DNA from: Streptomyces cinerochromogenes
Lineage (GTDB): Bacteria; Actinomycetota; Actinomycetes; Streptomycetales; Streptomycetaceae
Length of the DNA: 64,000 bases
NCBI RefSeq assembly: GCF_014648635.1
Contig: NZ_BMRM01000031.1
Location: 1-64,000 of the forward strand
Reading direction: 5' to 3'
The notes under the pieces were generated by a model. That model was not told the DNA's origin. It saw only the letters and a list, made by a program, of their open reading frames with translations, and did no database searches. Position numbers and translations under genes: made by a program. Shown piece after piece: positions 7,969 through 16,249 of the stretch; position 1 is the stretch's first letter, and the number at the start of each line of letters is the position of its first letter.

Positions 7969-8622
7969 TCAGCGGTCCCGGTCCAGATGGGCGAGGACCG
8001 CGAGCACGCGCCGGTTGTCGTCGTCCGACACCTCCAGTTGGAGCTTGGCGAAGATGTTGGAGGTGTGCTTGGCGATCGCCCGTTCCGTCACCACGAGCTG
8101 CGCCGCGATACCCGCGTTGGACCGCCCCTGCGCCATCAGCTCCAGCACCTCCCGCTCGCGCGGGGTGAGACGGTCGAGCGGTGTCCCGCCGGCCGACCGC
8201 CTGGACAGCAGCTGCTGGATCACCTGCGGGTCCATCGCCGTACCGCCCGCCGCCACCCGCCGTACGGCGTCGACGAACTGCTCCGCGTCGAAGACCCGGT
8301 CCTTCAGCAGATAGCCGACCCCGCCGGTGCCGTCCGCGAGCAGCTCGCGCGCGTACAGCTGCTCCACGTGCTGGGAGAGGACCAGCACCGGCAGGCCCGG
8401 CCGCGCCCGCCGGGCCGCGAGCGCGCACTGCAGGCCCTCGTCGGTGTGCGTGGGCGGCAGGCGTACGTCGACCACCGCGACGTCGGGCCGCAACTCCTCC
8501 AGCGCCCGGGTGAGTTCCGGCCCGGACTCCACGGCCGCCGCGATCTCGAAGCCGTACGCCTCCAGCATCCGCACCAGCCCGTCGCGCAGCAGGAAGAGGT
8601 CTTCGGCTAGGACAACACGCAC
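7969..8622 (-). CDS. NarL/LuxR-family response regulator
   Basis: A 217-residue protein. The receiver domain starts VRVVLAEDLFLLRDGLVRML with the acidic pocket, the phosphoacceptor Asp in DVAVVDVRLPP and the conserved Lys in GYLLKDRV. The C-terminal LuxR-type helix-turn-helix is LTPREREVLELMAQGRSN to ERAIAKHTSNIFAKL. The GTG start at 8622 overlaps the end of the histidine kinase gene by 16 bases, so the pair is co-transcribed and probably translationally coupled. Its target genes are unknown. Confidence 0.9.
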   Translation of the reverse strand: MRVVLAEDLFLLRDGLVRMLEAYGFEIAAAVESGPELTRALEELRPDVAVVDVRLPPTHTDEGLQCALAARRARPGLPVLVLSQHVEQLYARELLADGTGGVGYLLKDRVFDAEQFVDAVRRVAAGGTAMDPQVIQQLLSRRSAGGTPLDRLTPREREVLELMAQGRSNAGIAAQLVVTERAIAKHTSNIFAKLQLEVSDDDNRRVLAVLAHLDRDR

Positions 8623-9884
8623 GGGATCTCCAGGGTCACCATGGTGGGACCGCCGGCGGGGCTGCTGACGGCCAGGACGCCGTCGAATGTACCGAGCCGG
8701 CGCTCGATCCCGGCGAGCCCCGAGCCCGCCCCCACCGCCGCCCCGCCCCGGCCGTTGTCGGTGACGGTCACCCGCAGCCGGCCGTCGGTGTGGTACACGT
8801 CGACCCGGACCCGGTCGGCACCGGAGTGCTTGACCGCGTTGGTGAGCACCTCGTTGACCGCGAAGTAGGCCGCCGACTCGACCGGCGCGTCCGCACGGCC
8901 GGGCAGTTCCACCGTCACCTCCGTGGCGAGCGGCAGCCGGAGCGCCAGTGCCCGTACGGCGTCGCCGAGCCCCCGTTCGGCGAGGACCGGCGGATGGATG
9001 CCGCGCACCAGGTCGCGCAGCTCCTCCAAAGCCTCGGCGGAGTTCCGGCGGGCCTGCGCGAGCAGCTTCTTCGCCTGCGCCGGGTCCCGCTCGACCAGCA
9101 TCTCGATGGTGCCGAGGTCCATGCCCATGGCGACCAGCCGGGCCTGCGCCCCGTCGTGCAGGTCCCGTTCGATGCGGCGCAGCTCGGCGGCGGAGGTGTC
9201 GACCGCGTCCCGCCGGGTCTCGGTGAGCACCTGGACCCGCTCGGCGAGCGCCGCGCGGGAGGCGCCGATCACCGCCCGCGTGAGCGTGAAGTGCACGGTG
9301 AGCAGGCGCGGGACGAAGCGCCAGGTGCCGACGAGGACGAGGGCGCCGAGTGCGGCCGCCCCGAGGGCCGTGGCCTGGCCGGTGACCGGCACGAAGCCGT
9401 ACCAGTAGGGGTCGCCCGAGCCGGGGACGTACGCCCGCCACAGCCCGGCCGCCAGCAGGAACCCCTCGACCGGGTAGAACACCAGCACGGCCGGCAGCAG
9501 CGCGGTGACGAAGCCCGCGGTCATGTCCACCGGCAGCCAGAGCACGTCCCGCCGCACCTGCGGGTCCCGGAGCAGCGCGACCGTGCGCGTCCACGGGTTG
9601 GCGCTCTCCGGGAGCGGCCGGTACGCCGCCGGGATCCGGACCCCGCACCACTCGGCCGCGAGCCTCCTGCGGGCGTCCGCCAGGGCCCGGACGCCGGTGA
9701 GGACCGCCGGGGTGGTGAAGAGGCCGACGCCGAGCGGTATCAGCACGATCGAGACGAGGGTCAGGACGAGGAACGCCACACCGCACGGCAGCACCACGAC
9801 GGCCAGCACCAGCCCCTGCACGGCGGCCAGCAGCGCCTCCCTGGCCCGGGTCCGGAAAGCGGCTCTGTCTTTGTCGGTGTCCAT
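8607..9884 (-). CDS. Two-component sensor histidine kinase (HisKA_3, NarL-partner type)
   Basis: A 425-residue membrane kinase. The N-terminal half has four or more hydrophobic segments (residues about 20-60 and 118-200) of the Streptomyces 'putative sensor' type. It is followed by the dimerisation/phosphotransfer helix ERDLHDGAQARLVAMGMDL (phosphoacceptor His), then a HATPase domain with the N box NEVLTNAVKHSG and G box DNGRGG...GSGLAGIERR. The start at 9884 (MDTDKDRAAFRTRAREALL) is chosen because upstream sequence has no coding features. It is paired with the downstream response regulator. Confidence 0.88.
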   Translation of the reverse strand: MDTDKDRAAFRTRAREALLAAVQGLVLAVVVLPCGVAFLVLTLVSIVLIPLGVGLFTTPAVLTGVRALADARRRLAAEWCGVRIPAAYRPLPESANPWTRTVALLRDPQVRRDVLWLPVDMTAGFVTALLPAVLVFYPVEGFLLAAGLWRAYVPGSGDPYWYGFVPVTGQATALGAAALGALVLVGTWRFVPRLLTVHFTLTRAVIGASRAALAERVQVLTETRRDAVDTSAAELRRIERDLHDGAQARLVAMGMDLGTIEMLVERDPAQAKKLLAQARRNSAEALEELRDLVRGIHPPVLAERGLGDAVRALALRLPLATEVTVELPGRADAPVESAAYFAVNEVLTNAVKHSGADRVRVDVYHTDGRLRVTVTDNGRGGAAVGAGSGLAGIERRLGTFDGVLAVSSPAGGPTMVTLEIPCVLS

Positions 9885-9916
9885 GCCGCCAGTCTCGCCG
9901 ACGGCCCGCGGCCGGG

Positions 9917-10963
9917 TCAGTCGTCCGAGGGCCCCTCCCTGAGGGTGGTGCCAGGTACACCCCCGGCCCCCGCCAGCACCTTCGCCTCCACCCGGGGGTC
10001 CAGGCCCTTGAGGGTGCGGTCGGGCCGCTGGGGCGCGGTGCCCCCGATCCGCGTCAGCCACCGCCAGGTGTCCGCGACGGTCTCGCCCACCGGCCGGCAC
10101 ACCAGCCCCGTCGCCACCGCCCGCGACACGTCCGCGCCGTGCACGGCGTCGTACATCTCGCCGCCCGGCGGCACCCACACCGGCAGCTCGGTCCACGGCT
10201 CGATCCCGGCCTCCAGGATCGGCTCCGGGTCCGTCCAGCGCAGCTCCGCGTCCGCGCCGGTGACCCGCAGGCAGGCCCGGAGCAGCTCGCCCATGGTGGT
10301 GTGGCCGGGCGGGCCGACCAGGTTGTACGGCCCGGACAGCCCCTGCTCCAGCGCGCCGAGCAGCCAGTTCGCGAGGTCGCGTGCGTCGACGTACTGCAGC
10401 GGCAGCTCGCGCGGGCCGGGGGCGAGGACCGGGCCGCCGCGGGCGATCCGGGTCAGCCACCAGGGCAGCCGGCCCACGTTCTCGTACGGGCCGAGGATCA
10501 GCCCGGCCCGTACCAGCAGCGAGTCCGCCGCGCCGAAGGCCCCGACGGCGGCCAGTTCGCCGCCGCGCTTGTCCGTCGCGTAGTCCGTCGAACCGGCGTC
10601 CGCGGCGCCCTCGACCAGCGGGGCGTCCTCGGCGCCCCCGCGCGGCCAGGGCCAGACGTACACCGACCGGCTGGAGACGTACGCGTACCGCCCCGCCCGG
10701 CCGCGCAGCAGCCGGGCCGCCTCGTCCACGGCGCGCGGAGCGGAGGACCAGGTGTCGACCACGGCGTCCCAGCCGTCACCGCGGTCCGCGGCGAGGGCGG
10801 CGAGACCGCCGGGCTCGGTGCGGTCACCGTGCAGCGACCGCACCCCGGCCGGGGGCCGGTGCCGTCCCCGGTGGAAGACGGTCACCTCCCAGCCGCGCCC
10901 GAGCGCGGCCTCCACCACGGCCCGTCCCACGAACTCCGTTCCGCCCAGCACGAGAAGTCTCAT
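9917..10963 (-). CDS. NAD-dependent epimerase/reductase (atypical SDR)
   Basis: A 348-residue protein beginning MRLLVLGGTEFVGRAVVEAAL, with the Rossmann glycine motif GGxxFVG at the N-terminus. A later YVSSRSVYVW motif and YATDKRGGE supply candidate catalytic Ser/Tyr-Lys residues (Y-x3-K as YATDK). It resembles the RNA-binding/UDP-sugar epimerase-like extended SDRs. The substrate is unknown. It lies 32 bases upstream of the histidine kinase start on the same strand, so co-transcription with the two-component pair is possible. Confidence 0.78.
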   Translation of the reverse strand: MRLLVLGGTEFVGRAVVEAALGRGWEVTVFHRGRHRPPAGVRSLHGDRTEPGGLAALAADRGDGWDAVVDTWSSAPRAVDEAARLLRGRAGRYAYVSSRSVYVWPWPRGGAEDAPLVEGAADAGSTDYATDKRGGELAAVGAFGAADSLLVRAGLILGPYENVGRLPWWLTRIARGGPVLAPGPRELPLQYVDARDLANWLLGALEQGLSGPYNLVGPPGHTTMGELLRACLRVTGADAELRWTDPEPILEAGIEPWTELPVWVPPGGEMYDAVHGADVSRAVATGLVCRPVGETVADTWRWLTRIGGTAPQRPDRTLKGLDPRVEAKVLAGAGGVPGTTLREGPSDD

Positions 10964-11023
10964 GCCCGGATCGTGCCCGGTCCGGGGCCGTGGCGGTGCG
11001 GCACTCTGCCGAGGGCAGAACCG

Positions 11024-11599
11024 TCAGCGGCCCGTCGGCGGGGTGTACTTGTAGCCGACCCGGCGCACCGTCTGGATCGTCTTGCGGTGCTCGGCGCCCA
11101 GCTTGCGGCGCAGCCGGGCGATGTGCACGTCGACGGTGCGGCCGTCGCCGACATGGCCGTACCCCCACACCGTGGAGACCAGCTGGTCGCGGGTGTGCAC
11201 CCGGTGCGGGTGCGCCACGAGGTGGGCGAGCAGCTCGAACTCCAGGTAGGTCAGGTCGAGTTCGCGGCCGTCGACGCTGGCGGTGCGCTGCACGGTGTCG
11301 ATCCGCACCAGGGGTTCGGGGCCGGCGTCCGCGTCGGTCTCCGGCTGCTCCCAGGCCGCGGCCGGCAGGAACGGGGGCCGCTGGTCGGCCGGGACCAGCA
11401 CCAGGTAGCCGACCATCGGCGGCCGGCCCGGCAGGGCGGGCAGGGTGTGCTGCGGGGCGGGCAGCCAGGTGGCGCCCGGCGGCAGGAAGTCGGAGACGTC
11501 AACCACCTCGTCCCGGTCGACGGCGCGCAGCCGGTGCCGGGCGCCGTTCGGGGCGGGGGTGGCCAGGGTGGCGGTGAAGAGGGAACGGGAGGTCGCCAT
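11024..11599 (-). CDS. glnRII: OmpR-type winged-helix regulator in the GlnRII position
   Basis: A 191-residue protein. The C-terminal half is a clear OmpR/PhoB DNA-binding domain (LDLTYLEFELLAHLVAHPHRV, WGYGHVGDGRTVDVHIARLR, IQTVRRVGYKYTPP). The N-terminal 95 residues are not a receiver domain: there is no DD pocket, phosphoacceptor Asp or conserved Lys, and the segment is Pro/Ala-rich. In S. coelicolor, from memory, GlnRII (SCO2213) lies at this place upstream of glnII and binds the promoters of nitrogen genes. The assignment rests on synteny plus the winged helix; direct comparison was not possible. Confidence 0.72.
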   Translation of the reverse strand: MATSRSLFTATLATPAPNGARHRLRAVDRDEVVDVSDFLPPGATWLPAPQHTLPALPGRPPMVGYLVLVPADQRPPFLPAAAWEQPETDADAGPEPLVRIDTVQRTASVDGRELDLTYLEFELLAHLVAHPHRVHTRDQLVSTVWGYGHVGDGRTVDVHIARLRRKLGAEHRKTIQTVRRVGYKYTPPTGR

Positions 11600-12091
11600 G
11601 AGAGGTCAGCTCTTTCGCGCGAGGAGTTCGTCGGGAGGTGCGGCGGCCGCGATTCGTGGTCGGGCGCGCCGGAGGACGTACGTCGTTTCGCGCTGGCCGA
11701 AGGCCGGGGGTTACGGCTTTAGAGGGCCCGCGCGTTCGTCGCGCGGCAACACACACGGTCGAAGTCGTGGTGCTGACGGGAAGGCCAGAACGGCTCAAGG
11801 TCGTGGCGACCCGTCGCTGTGATCTTCTGGAAGCCGGCCATGAGCCTATTGAAGCAGAGGCGTGCGCCGGGCAGGAGCCTCCTCTCACTGCGTGGACGCT
11901 TCTCTGGCGTGAAACTGACGTTGCGTCCACCCGCAGCCCCGGCTCCCGGGCCTGGTCAGCGGTCTGCCGCGGCCCGGCCGTGGCCGGATCGCCGTCTCAC
12001 TTCCCGGACAACGGCGGGGCGCGGGCGGGTCAGAACGCGCGCGAGGGGCGCCCGCCGTGACGGCGGGCGCCCCTCGGTGGAGCTCGGCGGA
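11600..12091. other. Intergenic region between the glnRII-like gene and glnII
   Basis: About 490 bases. The leftward side must hold the promoter of the winged-helix regulator, and the right end holds the glnII terminator (12043-12075). Several overlapping open frames exist in both strands, but none has a ribosome site with convincing codon use, and the sequence is less GC3-biased than the flanking genes. No RNA gene was recognised. Small annotated genes occupy this interval in some relatives (recalled, not checked); I could not support one here. Confidence 0.5.
12043..12075 (-). terminator. glnII terminator, 15-bp perfect stem with 3-base loop
   Basis: Arms 12043-12057 (gaggggcgcccgccg) and 12061-12075 are exact complements separated by tga. 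It begins 17 bases beyond the glnII stop codon, which reads leftward. Confidence 0.78.
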
Positions 12092-13123
12092 TCAGACCTG
12101 GCCGGCCTTCTCCAGCGCGGAGCAGCAGGTGTCCACCAGCAGGCGGGTCACCACGTACGGGTCGACGTTGGCGTTCGGGCGGCGGTCCTCGATGTAGCCC
12201 TTGCCGTCCTTCTCGACCTGCCACGGGATGCGGACCGAGGCGCCGCGGTCGGAGACGCCGTAGGAGTACTTGTCCCAGGGGGCGGTCTCGTGCAGGCCCG
12301 TCAGGCGCTCGTCGATGCCGGCGCCGTAGTTCTTGACGTGGTCCAGGGGCTTGGAGCCCTCACCGAGGGACTCGCAGGCGGTGATGATCGCGTCGTAGCC
12401 CTCGCGCATCGCCTTGGTGGAGAAGTTGGTGTGCGCGCCCGCGCCGTTCCAGTCGCCCTTGACCGGCTTCGGGTCCAGGGTCGCGGAGACACCGAAGTCC
12501 TCGGCGGTGCGGTACAGCAGCCAGCGGGCCACCCACAGCTGGTCGGAGACCTCGAGCGGGGAGACCGGGCCGACCTGGAACTCCCACTGGCCGGGCATGA
12601 CCTCGGCGTTGATGCCCGAGATGGCGAGACCCGCCTTCAGGCAGTTGTCCAGGTGGGCCTCGACGATCTCGCGGCCGAAGATCTCGTCGGCGCCGACACC
12701 GCAGTAGTAGCCGCCCTGCGGGGCCGGGAAGCCGTTCTCGGGGAAGCCCAGCGGACGCGAGCCGTCGAAGAAGGTGTACTCCTGCTCGATGCCGAAGATG
12801 GGCTCCTGGGCGGCGAACCGCTCGGCGACCTCGGCCAGCGCGGCACGGGTGTTGGACCGGTGCGGGGTCATGTCGATGTCGAGGACCTCGCACAGCACGA
12901 GGATGTCGTCGCCGCCGCGGATCGGGTCCGGGCAGGTGAAGACCGGCTTGAGCACGCGGTCCGAGGAGTGGCCCTCGGCCTGGTTGGTGGAGGAGCCGTC
13001 GAAGCCCCAGATGGGCAGCGCGTCGAGACCGGCCGGGGCACCCGTGATGATCTTCGTCTTGGAACGCAGCTTGGCGGTCGGGGCGGTGCCGTCGATCCAG
13101 ATGTACTCGGCCTTGAAGGTCAC
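12092..13123 (-). CDS. glnII: Glutamine synthetase type II (eukaryotic-type, GSII)
   Basis: A 343-residue protein beginning MTFKAEYIWIDGTAPTAKLRSKT, the length and opening typical of bacterial GSII. Seen: WGFDGSSTNQAEGHSSD (substrate loop), FGIEQEYTF and NGAGAHTNFSTKAMREG (metal/glutamate-binding segments), and YGVSDRGASVRIP. The reaction is ATP-dependent condensation of glutamate and ammonium to glutamine. It carries no adenylylation site, unlike GlnA. A four-element GlnR box lies 108-145 bases upstream of the start and a strong terminator lies downstream, so it is a single-gene unit under nitrogen control. The rightmost neighbour is a separate secreted-protein gene. Confidence 0.97.
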   Translation of the reverse strand: MTFKAEYIWIDGTAPTAKLRSKTKIITGAPAGLDALPIWGFDGSSTNQAEGHSSDRVLKPVFTCPDPIRGGDDILVLCEVLDIDMTPHRSNTRAALAEVAERFAAQEPIFGIEQEYTFFDGSRPLGFPENGFPAPQGGYYCGVGADEIFGREIVEAHLDNCLKAGLAISGINAEVMPGQWEFQVGPVSPLEVSDQLWVARWLLYRTAEDFGVSATLDPKPVKGDWNGAGAHTNFSTKAMREGYDAIITACESLGEGSKPLDHVKNYGAGIDERLTGLHETAPWDKYSYGVSDRGASVRIPWQVEKDGKGYIEDRRPNANVDPYVVTRLLVDTCCSALEKAGQV

Positions 13124-13218
13124 GGGGCCACTTCCTTCGGGGGTGGGGCGGGCTCACTCGTCGTCGCGGGTGCTGCGGCGCTGCGGCACCGGTGCGCCGC
13201 TCGAACTGCCGGGCAGCC

Positions 13219-13268
13219 TGTCAACGGGCCGTTTCCCGTCCATTGCTCGTATGTGAACCCCGTGTTAC
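13219..13268 (-). promoter_or_regulatory. GlnR box and -35-like hexamer upstream of glnII
   Basis: Read on the minus strand from 13268: GTAAC, 6 bases, TTCAC, 6 bases, GCAAT, 6 bases, GAAAC (ending at 13231), followed after 6 bases by TTGACA (13224-13219). The four pentamers recur every 11 bases, one helical turn, as in the GlnR consensus gTnAc-n6-GaAAc repeated twice. The second and third pentamers are imperfect. The box lies 108-145 bases upstream of the glnII start codon. The adjoining TTGACA matches a vegetative -35 but no good -10 follows at the usual distance. Confidence 0.8.
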
Positions 13269-13325
13269 CTGGCGCTTCTGTGCCGTGTCTCACATGGTGA
13301 GGCGGACGGTACTGCGCTATGGGAC

Positions 13326-13361
13326 GGCCGGCGACCGCCACCCCCGTCGCGGTCGCCGGCC
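13326..13361 (-). terminator. Terminator of the Gln-rich secreted protein gene, 13-bp stem
   Basis: Arms ggccggcgaccgc (13326-13338) and its exact complement (13349-13361), with a 10-base loop. It starts five bases beyond the stop of the gene at 13367-14134. It also isolates glnII and its GlnR box from transcription arriving from that gene. Confidence 0.75.
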
Positions 13362-13366
13362 CCACC

Positions 13367-14134
13367 TCACCCGACCTTCTCGATCACAGCCCGGCGGATG
13401 AGGAACTTTCCGGGCTCCCGGACCTGTTCGAAGGCCGCGTTGTTGAGCAGGACGCAGCTGCCGGAGACGGACGTCACCTTCACCGTCGTGGACTTGTTGT
13501 TGTCCAGGTTGGTGACCTTCAGGGTCGTCCCCGCCGGGAACTGGTTGCTGGACGCCGCCGGGGCGCCGCCCTCGCCGGAGAGCGTCACGGTGGAGCCCTT
13601 GCAGACCTGCTCGCCGGCGGCCTGCTGAGCGCCTCCGGCCTGCTGGCCGCCCTGCTGAGCGCCGCCCGCCTGCTGACCGTCGCCCTGCTGCGCACCCCCG
13701 GCCTGCTGGCCGTTGCCCTGCTGCTGACCCTGCTGACCCTGCTGGCCGTTGCCCTGCTGCTGGCCCGCGCCCTGCTGGGCGTCGCCGCCCTGTCCCGCCT
13801 GGGAGTCCTGAGCCGACTCCCCAACGGTGCAGCCCGCCGCCTTCTGCTGGACCTTGATCTGTTCGATGACCTTCTCGCGGTTGGCGATCCGGGCCGCCGA
13901 CTGGGCGTCCGGTTTCGCCTTCTGGTCCGCGATGAACTTCTCGTTGTTGCCGAGGGCCGTGGCCAGCCCCTGGCACACCGTGGAGTCCCCGGCCGACAGC
14001 GTCTTGGCGTCGTGCGGGCTCTGCGCGGCGTTCGAGGTGGACGCCAGCGCGAAGGCCCCGCCGCCCGCCACCGCCGCGGCACTGACGAGCAGCGCGATCT
14101 TCTTCTTCGTACCGAGAGTTCTCCTGCGCGACAT
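13367..14134 (-). CDS. Secreted protein with Cys-bracketed helical domain and Gln/Gly/Ala-rich linker
   Basis: A 255-residue protein, MSRRRTLGTKKKIALLVSAA, with a signal peptide probably cut after STSNAA (residues 32-37). A short helical domain runs between Cys54 and Cys102. A linker at residues about 108-172 is made of repeats such as QQGNGQQ and AGGAQQGGQ. A beta-rich C-terminal domain (VCKGSTVTLSGEGGAP to FLIRRAVIEKVG) has two Cys. The C-terminal part does not match DUF1996, but the N-terminal plan mirrors the protein at 6300-7832. No function was recognised. The gene ends in a strong terminator and is transcribed toward glnII. Confidence 0.72.
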   Translation of the reverse strand: MSRRRTLGTKKKIALLVSAAAVAGGGAFALASTSNAAQSPHDAKTLSAGDSTVCQGLATALGNNEKFIADQKAKPDAQSAARIANREKVIEQIKVQQKAAGCTVGESAQDSQAGQGGDAQQGAGQQQGNGQQGQQGQQQGNGQQAGGAQQGDGQQAGGAQQGGQQAGGAQQAAGEQVCKGSTVTLSGEGGAPAASSNQFPAGTTLKVTNLDNNKSTTVKVTSVSGSCVLLNNAAFEQVREPGKFLIRRAVIEKVG

Positions 14135-14253
14135 GCGCGCCTCCTGAAGAGGTAGGGGAGCGTACGCCGCTATGTACGAGATACCGAACGGGGTTACTCA
14201 GCGGTTGCCCGAGCCGGTGAAGTAACCTGCGTCACACGGGAGTTGAGCCGTGC

Positions 14254-14622
14254 TCAGCTCTTGCTGTGGGCGAGGGCCTCCCGTACGGCCTCCTCGGTGC
14301 GGGCCACCAGCGTCGTTCCGTCGTCCGCGGTGATGATCGGGCGCTGGATGAGCTTGGGGTGCTCGGCGAGCGCGGTGACCCACCGGTCCCGGGCGTCCGC
14401 GTCCCGCGGCCAGTCCTTGAGCCCCAGCTCCTTCGCGGCCGGCTCCTGGGTGCGGGTGATGTCCCACGGCTCCAGGTTCAGCCGCTCCAGCACGGCCCTG
14501 ATCTCGTCCTCGCTCGGCACGTCCTCCAGGTAGCGGCGGACGGTGTAGTCGGCCTTCTCCGCATCCAGCAGGCTGAGCGCGCTACGGCACTTCGAGCAGG
14601 CCGGGTTGATCCAGATCTCCAT
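14254..14622 (-). CDS. ArsC/Spx-family arsenate reductase-like protein
   Basis: A 122-residue protein beginning MEIWINPACSKCRSALSLLD. The N-terminal Cys-x2-Cys in a thioredoxin-like fold, the middle segment PSEDEIRAVLERLNLEPW and the later HPKLIQRPIITADDGTTLVARTEE are the ArsC family signature (ArsC-type catalytic loop plus the conserved RPI). Members reduce arsenate using glutathione/glutaredoxin or have unrelated redox roles. No arsenic-resistance genes are adjacent, so a resistance role is not supported. A longer open frame to 14889 lacks coding character. Confidence 0.82.
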   Translation of the reverse strand: MEIWINPACSKCRSALSLLDAEKADYTVRRYLEDVPSEDEIRAVLERLNLEPWDITRTQEPAAKELGLKDWPRDADARDRWVTALAEHPKLIQRPIITADDGTTLVARTEEAVREALAHSKS

Positions 14623-14842
14623 GCCGGACACGGTACTCGGCATTGACTCATGTTCGAATTCACGACACCTCGCCCGCCTCACCTCCACCGCCTGTGACAG
14701 CCCGCCAATTCCGGCGCCCACCTGCGGCTTTGCCTCTGTCCGCGCACCCCCGATTGTCAGTGCCCGCCGGTAGACTGGGAGCAGTGTTCGAGGGAGCCGC
14801 CGGAACCCCGGCGGACTGCCCGACCGCGACAGGAGGATGCCT

Positions 14843-15157
14843 GTGCCCGCTGCCGCCCTGAAGCCGAAGCCGTTGCCGACCCAGTCCACCGCCCGGCGTT
14901 CCGTGCTGTTCGACTCGCCCTACGAGCCCGTGGCGAAGCGACCGCTGCCGGCCGGACGGCCGCGCGAGTGGTACGTCGCGCACAACCGCCGCCTGAAGGC
15001 CATGCGCCTGGCCATAGCCCTGCTCGACTCCGGGGTGTACCTGCCGGACCAGGCGCCGAACGAGACGATTCGCAGCACGGCCGAGCGGATCGGCATGCAT
15101 GCCCCGTCCGACACGACGTGCCGCATGGTCCGGGCGCTGATGCGCTCCTCGCGCTGA
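14843..15157 (+). CDS. Conserved small actinobacterial protein, function unknown
   Basis: A 104-residue protein beginning VPAAALKPKPLPTQSTARRS. The GTG at 14843 is preferred: GGAGG at 14832-14836 is six bases before it, whereas it would touch the ATG at 14837. The C-terminal part (EWYVAHNRRLKAMRLAIALL, PNETIRSTAERIGMHAPSDT, TCRMVRALM) is helical, basic and looks like a small helix-turn-helix-like or nucleic-acid-binding fold, but I do not recognise a family. It is flanked by unrelated genes. Confidence 0.6.
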   Translation: MPAAALKPKPLPTQSTARRSVLFDSPYEPVAKRPLPAGRPREWYVAHNRRLKAMRLAIALLDSGVYLPDQAPNETIRSTAERIGMHAPSDTTCRMVRALMRSSR

Positions 15158-15363
15158 ACCGCGCCCGACGCCCCGACACCTCCACACCTGCATACCTGCA
15201 CACCCGACGCCGGGTGCTCCCAGCCGCTGGGGGCACCCGGCGTCCCGTTCCCTCCGGAAAACGGGATGCACCGGCGCTCACGCCCTCCCTACGCTGAACA
15301 AACGGAGGCGAAACACCCGCACTCCACTCTTTCCCCGCCCAACTCACCCCACGGAGGTCCGTC

Positions 15364-15642
15364 ATGCGTGGCATTCTCGCGACCGGGACCGTCGTCCTGG
15401 TGATCCTCGGAATCGGAAACCATCTCTGGTGGCTCGCCGCCGTCGCCCTGCTGTATCTGTACGCGACGCACGGGCGCGGCTCGCCCGGCACCACCCCGGC
15501 CTCGCCCGGCACGGGCCCGACCGCGTCCCCGCCCGCCGGCTCCGGCGCCCTGCCCGACAGCTACCGGGCGTACCGGGAGCGCCGGGACCGGCAGGCCAAG
15601 TGGGAGCGCCGCTACCGCCGTGAGCGGCCCGGCGCGAGGTGA
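15364..15642 (+). CDS. Small single-pass membrane protein, function unknown
   Basis: A 92-residue protein with a good ribosome site (cggagg, 15352-15357, six bases upstream). Residues 1-35 form one or two hydrophobic segments (VVLVILGIGNHLWWLAAVALL). A Gly/Pro/Thr-rich spacer and a very basic tail (YRERRDRQAKWERRYRRERP) follow, predicted cytoplasmic. It converges with the PspAB-like gene, with only 19 bases between the stops. Confidence 0.6.
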   Translation: MRGILATGTVVLVILGIGNHLWWLAAVALLYLYATHGRGSPGTTPASPGTGPTASPPAGSGALPDSYRAYRERRDRQAKWERRYRRERPGAR

Positions 15643-15661
15643 AGGGGGGCGTCACCGGCCG

Positions 15662-16246
15662 TCACAGGCCGGGGGCGCCCCACACCGGGAACCAGCGCCC
15701 CAGGTCCGGCTCGATCCGCAGGTCGTCCCCGAGCGTGGCCCTCAGCTGCAGCTCCAGCGCGGTGTCCCGCCGCTCGGCGGCTCCGGGCAGCGGGGCGAAG
15801 GGGTAGAAGGACCCGCGCTTGTAGAGGTACACGAGCGCCAGCCGCCGGCCGCCGTCGTCCCGGAAGCCGGCCAGGGAGCACAGCAGCTGCGGGCCGAAGC
15901 CGTTGATCTCCAGCGAGGTGTTCACCGCGTGCAGGTCGTTGACCAGATCGGGCAGCTGGTCGGGGGAGCGCCGGGACACCAGCCAGGAGTAGCCGTAGCC
16001 GTCCCGGCGCAGCTCGACCGGCGGCCCGGTGCGGTCGATGTCCGCGTCCAGCAGTGCCTGCACCTCCCGGTGCGTCTGCTCGAAGGCCGCGCCCTCTACC
16101 GTGGCGAAGCACACCGCTCCGCTGCCGGTGGGCGTGAAACCGGCCGCCGCCTGAAGCGTCACGGCCGCCGACGGCAGCGCGAACAACTGGTCGAGATCGG
16201 GCGCGGCCGGCTTCGTACGGCCCAGCAGGATGTCCAGCAGCCCCAC
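15662..16246 (-). CDS. pspAB: PspA-associated protein PspAB
   Basis: A 194-residue protein beginning MGLLDILLGRTKPAAPDLDQLFALPSA. I recognise the PspAB family, cytosolic proteins named for association with PspA in actinobacteria. Its stop and the htpX gene upstream are four bases apart (16246/16250), so both belong to one operon, a combination that recurs in actinobacteria. PspA itself begins at 63843 at the far end of this window. Its biochemical role is unknown; a membrane-stress function is inferred from the partner genes. Confidence 0.8.
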   Translation of the reverse strand: MGLLDILLGRTKPAAPDLDQLFALPSAAVTLQAAAGFTPTGSGAVCFATVEGAAFEQTHREVQALLDADIDRTGPPVELRRDGYGYSWLVSRRSPDQLPDLVNDLHAVNTSLEINGFGPQLLCSLAGFRDDGGRRLALVYLYKRGSFYPFAPLPGAAERRDTALELQLRATLGDDLRIEPDLGRWFPVWGAPGL

Positions 16247-16249
16247 CGG

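Noticed and set aside
11638..12060. Open frame of 140 residues upstream of the GlnRII-like gene
   Set aside because: No ribosome site, poor codon bias and no domain; likely non-coding.
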